A stretch of 23,101 nucleotides of DNA from a virus. The stretch covers positions 1 through 23,101 of IMG/VR virus record IMGVR_UViG_3300042879_002127; one strand, written 5' to 3'. A model generated the notes under the pieces. That model did no database searches and was not told the origin of the DNA. It saw only the letters and a list, made by a program, of their open reading frames with translations. Both the position numbers and the translations under genes were made by a program. Below are positions 22,732-23,101 of this stretch, in pieces (within the stretch, counting starts at the first letter, position 1; every line of letters begins with the position of its first letter).

Positions 22732-22775
22732 CAACCCGGCTGTCGAGTCAACCGGGTTGCCAACCTAATGGTTGG
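22732..22775 (-). promoter_or_regulatory. Two tandem hairpins just upstream of the tRNA
   Basis: On the plus strand CAACCCGG (22732-22739) pairs with CCGGGTTG (22752-22759) around a 12-base loop: 8 bp. CCAACC (22760-22765) pairs with GGTTGG (22770-22775) around TAAT: 6 bp. Both lie in the leader RNA between the sigma70 start and the tRNA 5' end. They have no T run, so they are not terminators. They may guide tRNA processing, block a ribosome, or be the remnant of a lost tRNA; I cannot tell. Confidence 0.6.
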
Positions 22776-22828
22776 TCAGCTAACATCATCGACGCGACAA
22801 GGCATCTAGCTAGCTGTTTGTTAGTCCC

Positions 22829-22856
22829 ATTATACAGAAGATTGCTCGTCTGTCAA
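22829..22856 (-). promoter_or_regulatory. Perfect-consensus sigma70 promoter
   Basis: The minus strand has TTGACA (22856-22851), a 16-base spacer and TATAAT (22834-22829), both boxes exact. The -10 box contains the TAA stop of the upstream small gene. It would transcribe the structured leader, the tRNA-Ile and the genes down to the terminator at 22132-22160, using host polymerase early in infection. Confidence 0.88.
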
Positions 22857-23093
22857 TAGGATTTTACACTTTTGGTTAGTAACATGCCCAGAAGGAGTCA
22901 AAACCAAATAATTGCTCTTCTGGCGATCAGTATCGTCACCAAGGCGATAGTTGACCTGTGTGCCACTATGGGCCTTTACGCACTCTAGGGCCTCTGGGGA
23001 GGCTAGACGCTCCATGATGGCCTTAGCAGCCACCACAGCCTCCTCTTGGGAGGAGGACATGAGAGGAATATCAATGTGGATTCGATATGCCAT
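22830..23093 (-). CDS. Small conserved-looking phage protein of unknown function
   Basis: The 87-residue protein reads MAYRIHIDIPLMSSSQEEAV, then an alpha helix (VAAKAIMERLASPEAL) and a YRLGDDTDRQKSNYLVLTPS segment. I recall similar short proteins with 'YRLG.D.DR..SNYL' in other T4-like phages, without a function. A beta-alpha-beta arrangement seems likely. Composition is near-balanced, as in the other early-type genes here. The upstream flank is cut at the window edge, so its start signal cannot be judged. Its final codons hold the sigma70 promoter for the next transcript. Confidence 0.6.
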   Translation of the reverse strand: MAYRIHIDIPLMSSSQEEAVVAAKAIMERLASPEALECVKAHSGTQVNYRLGDDTDRQKSNYLVLTPSGHVTNQKCKILLTDEQSSV

Positions 23094-23101
23094 TAGTCGA
23101 T

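Noticed and set aside
1-23101. CRISPR arrays, insertion sequences, integrase or attachment sites
   Set aside because: No regularly spaced repeats, transposase motifs or long direct repeats were found by eye.

Overview
This window is a stretch of a T4-like myovirus genome (Caudoviricetes, tailed dsDNA phage). Most of it is the baseplate, neck and DNA-packaging cluster. I recognise homologues of T4 gp17 (cut by the left edge), 16, 15, 14, 13, 8, 6, 25, 53, 48, 4, 26, 32 and 33, a two-gene central hub, and probable gp54, gp51 and gp7 equivalents. Gene order and sizes resemble the marine T4-like phages (cyanophage and pelagiphage type) more than T4 itself, but the host cannot be read from the window.

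Layout. Positions 1-14683 are one long minus-strand block, transcribed right to left: gp48, gp53, hub N-terminal protein, hub C-terminal protein, gp25, gp6, a gp7-like protein, an enlarged gp8, a fibre or baseplate-like protein, a cysteine-rich protein, gp13, gp14, gp15, gp16, gp17. A 25-bp divergent gap at 14684-14708 leads to the plus-strand genes gp4, a gp54-like tube protein, gp26, a 48-residue gp51-like protein and an acidic disordered protein, up to 17307. A strong hairpin terminator at 17283-17305 separates these from the minus-strand gp33-gp32 pair (17329-18496). Two plus-strand virion-type proteins follow (18536-20843). They converge on a minus-strand group of a nucleotidyltransferase-like protein and two small related beta-rich proteins (20840-22116). 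The right end (22132-23101) is a minus-strand set of small genes with a tRNA-Ile(UAU), a perfect sigma70 promoter and a terminator.

Two sequence styles alternate. Most virion genes are very AT-rich, rich in ATA codons, and mostly lack Shine-Dalgarno sites. Terminase, gp32 and the right-end early-type genes are near-balanced in composition; gp32 has a clear Shine-Dalgarno site and no ATA codon, and the small right-end genes also have Shine-Dalgarno sites. The phage tRNA reads exactly the codon that marks the AT-rich set.

The most interesting signal is positional. At least seven AT-rich gene starts carry a T4-late-promoter-like octamer (consensus NATAAATA) 5 to 7 bases before the ATG, five of them at exactly 5. 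If these are late promoters with the usual T4 geometry, transcription would begin at or next to the start codon, giving leaderless or nearly leaderless late mRNAs.
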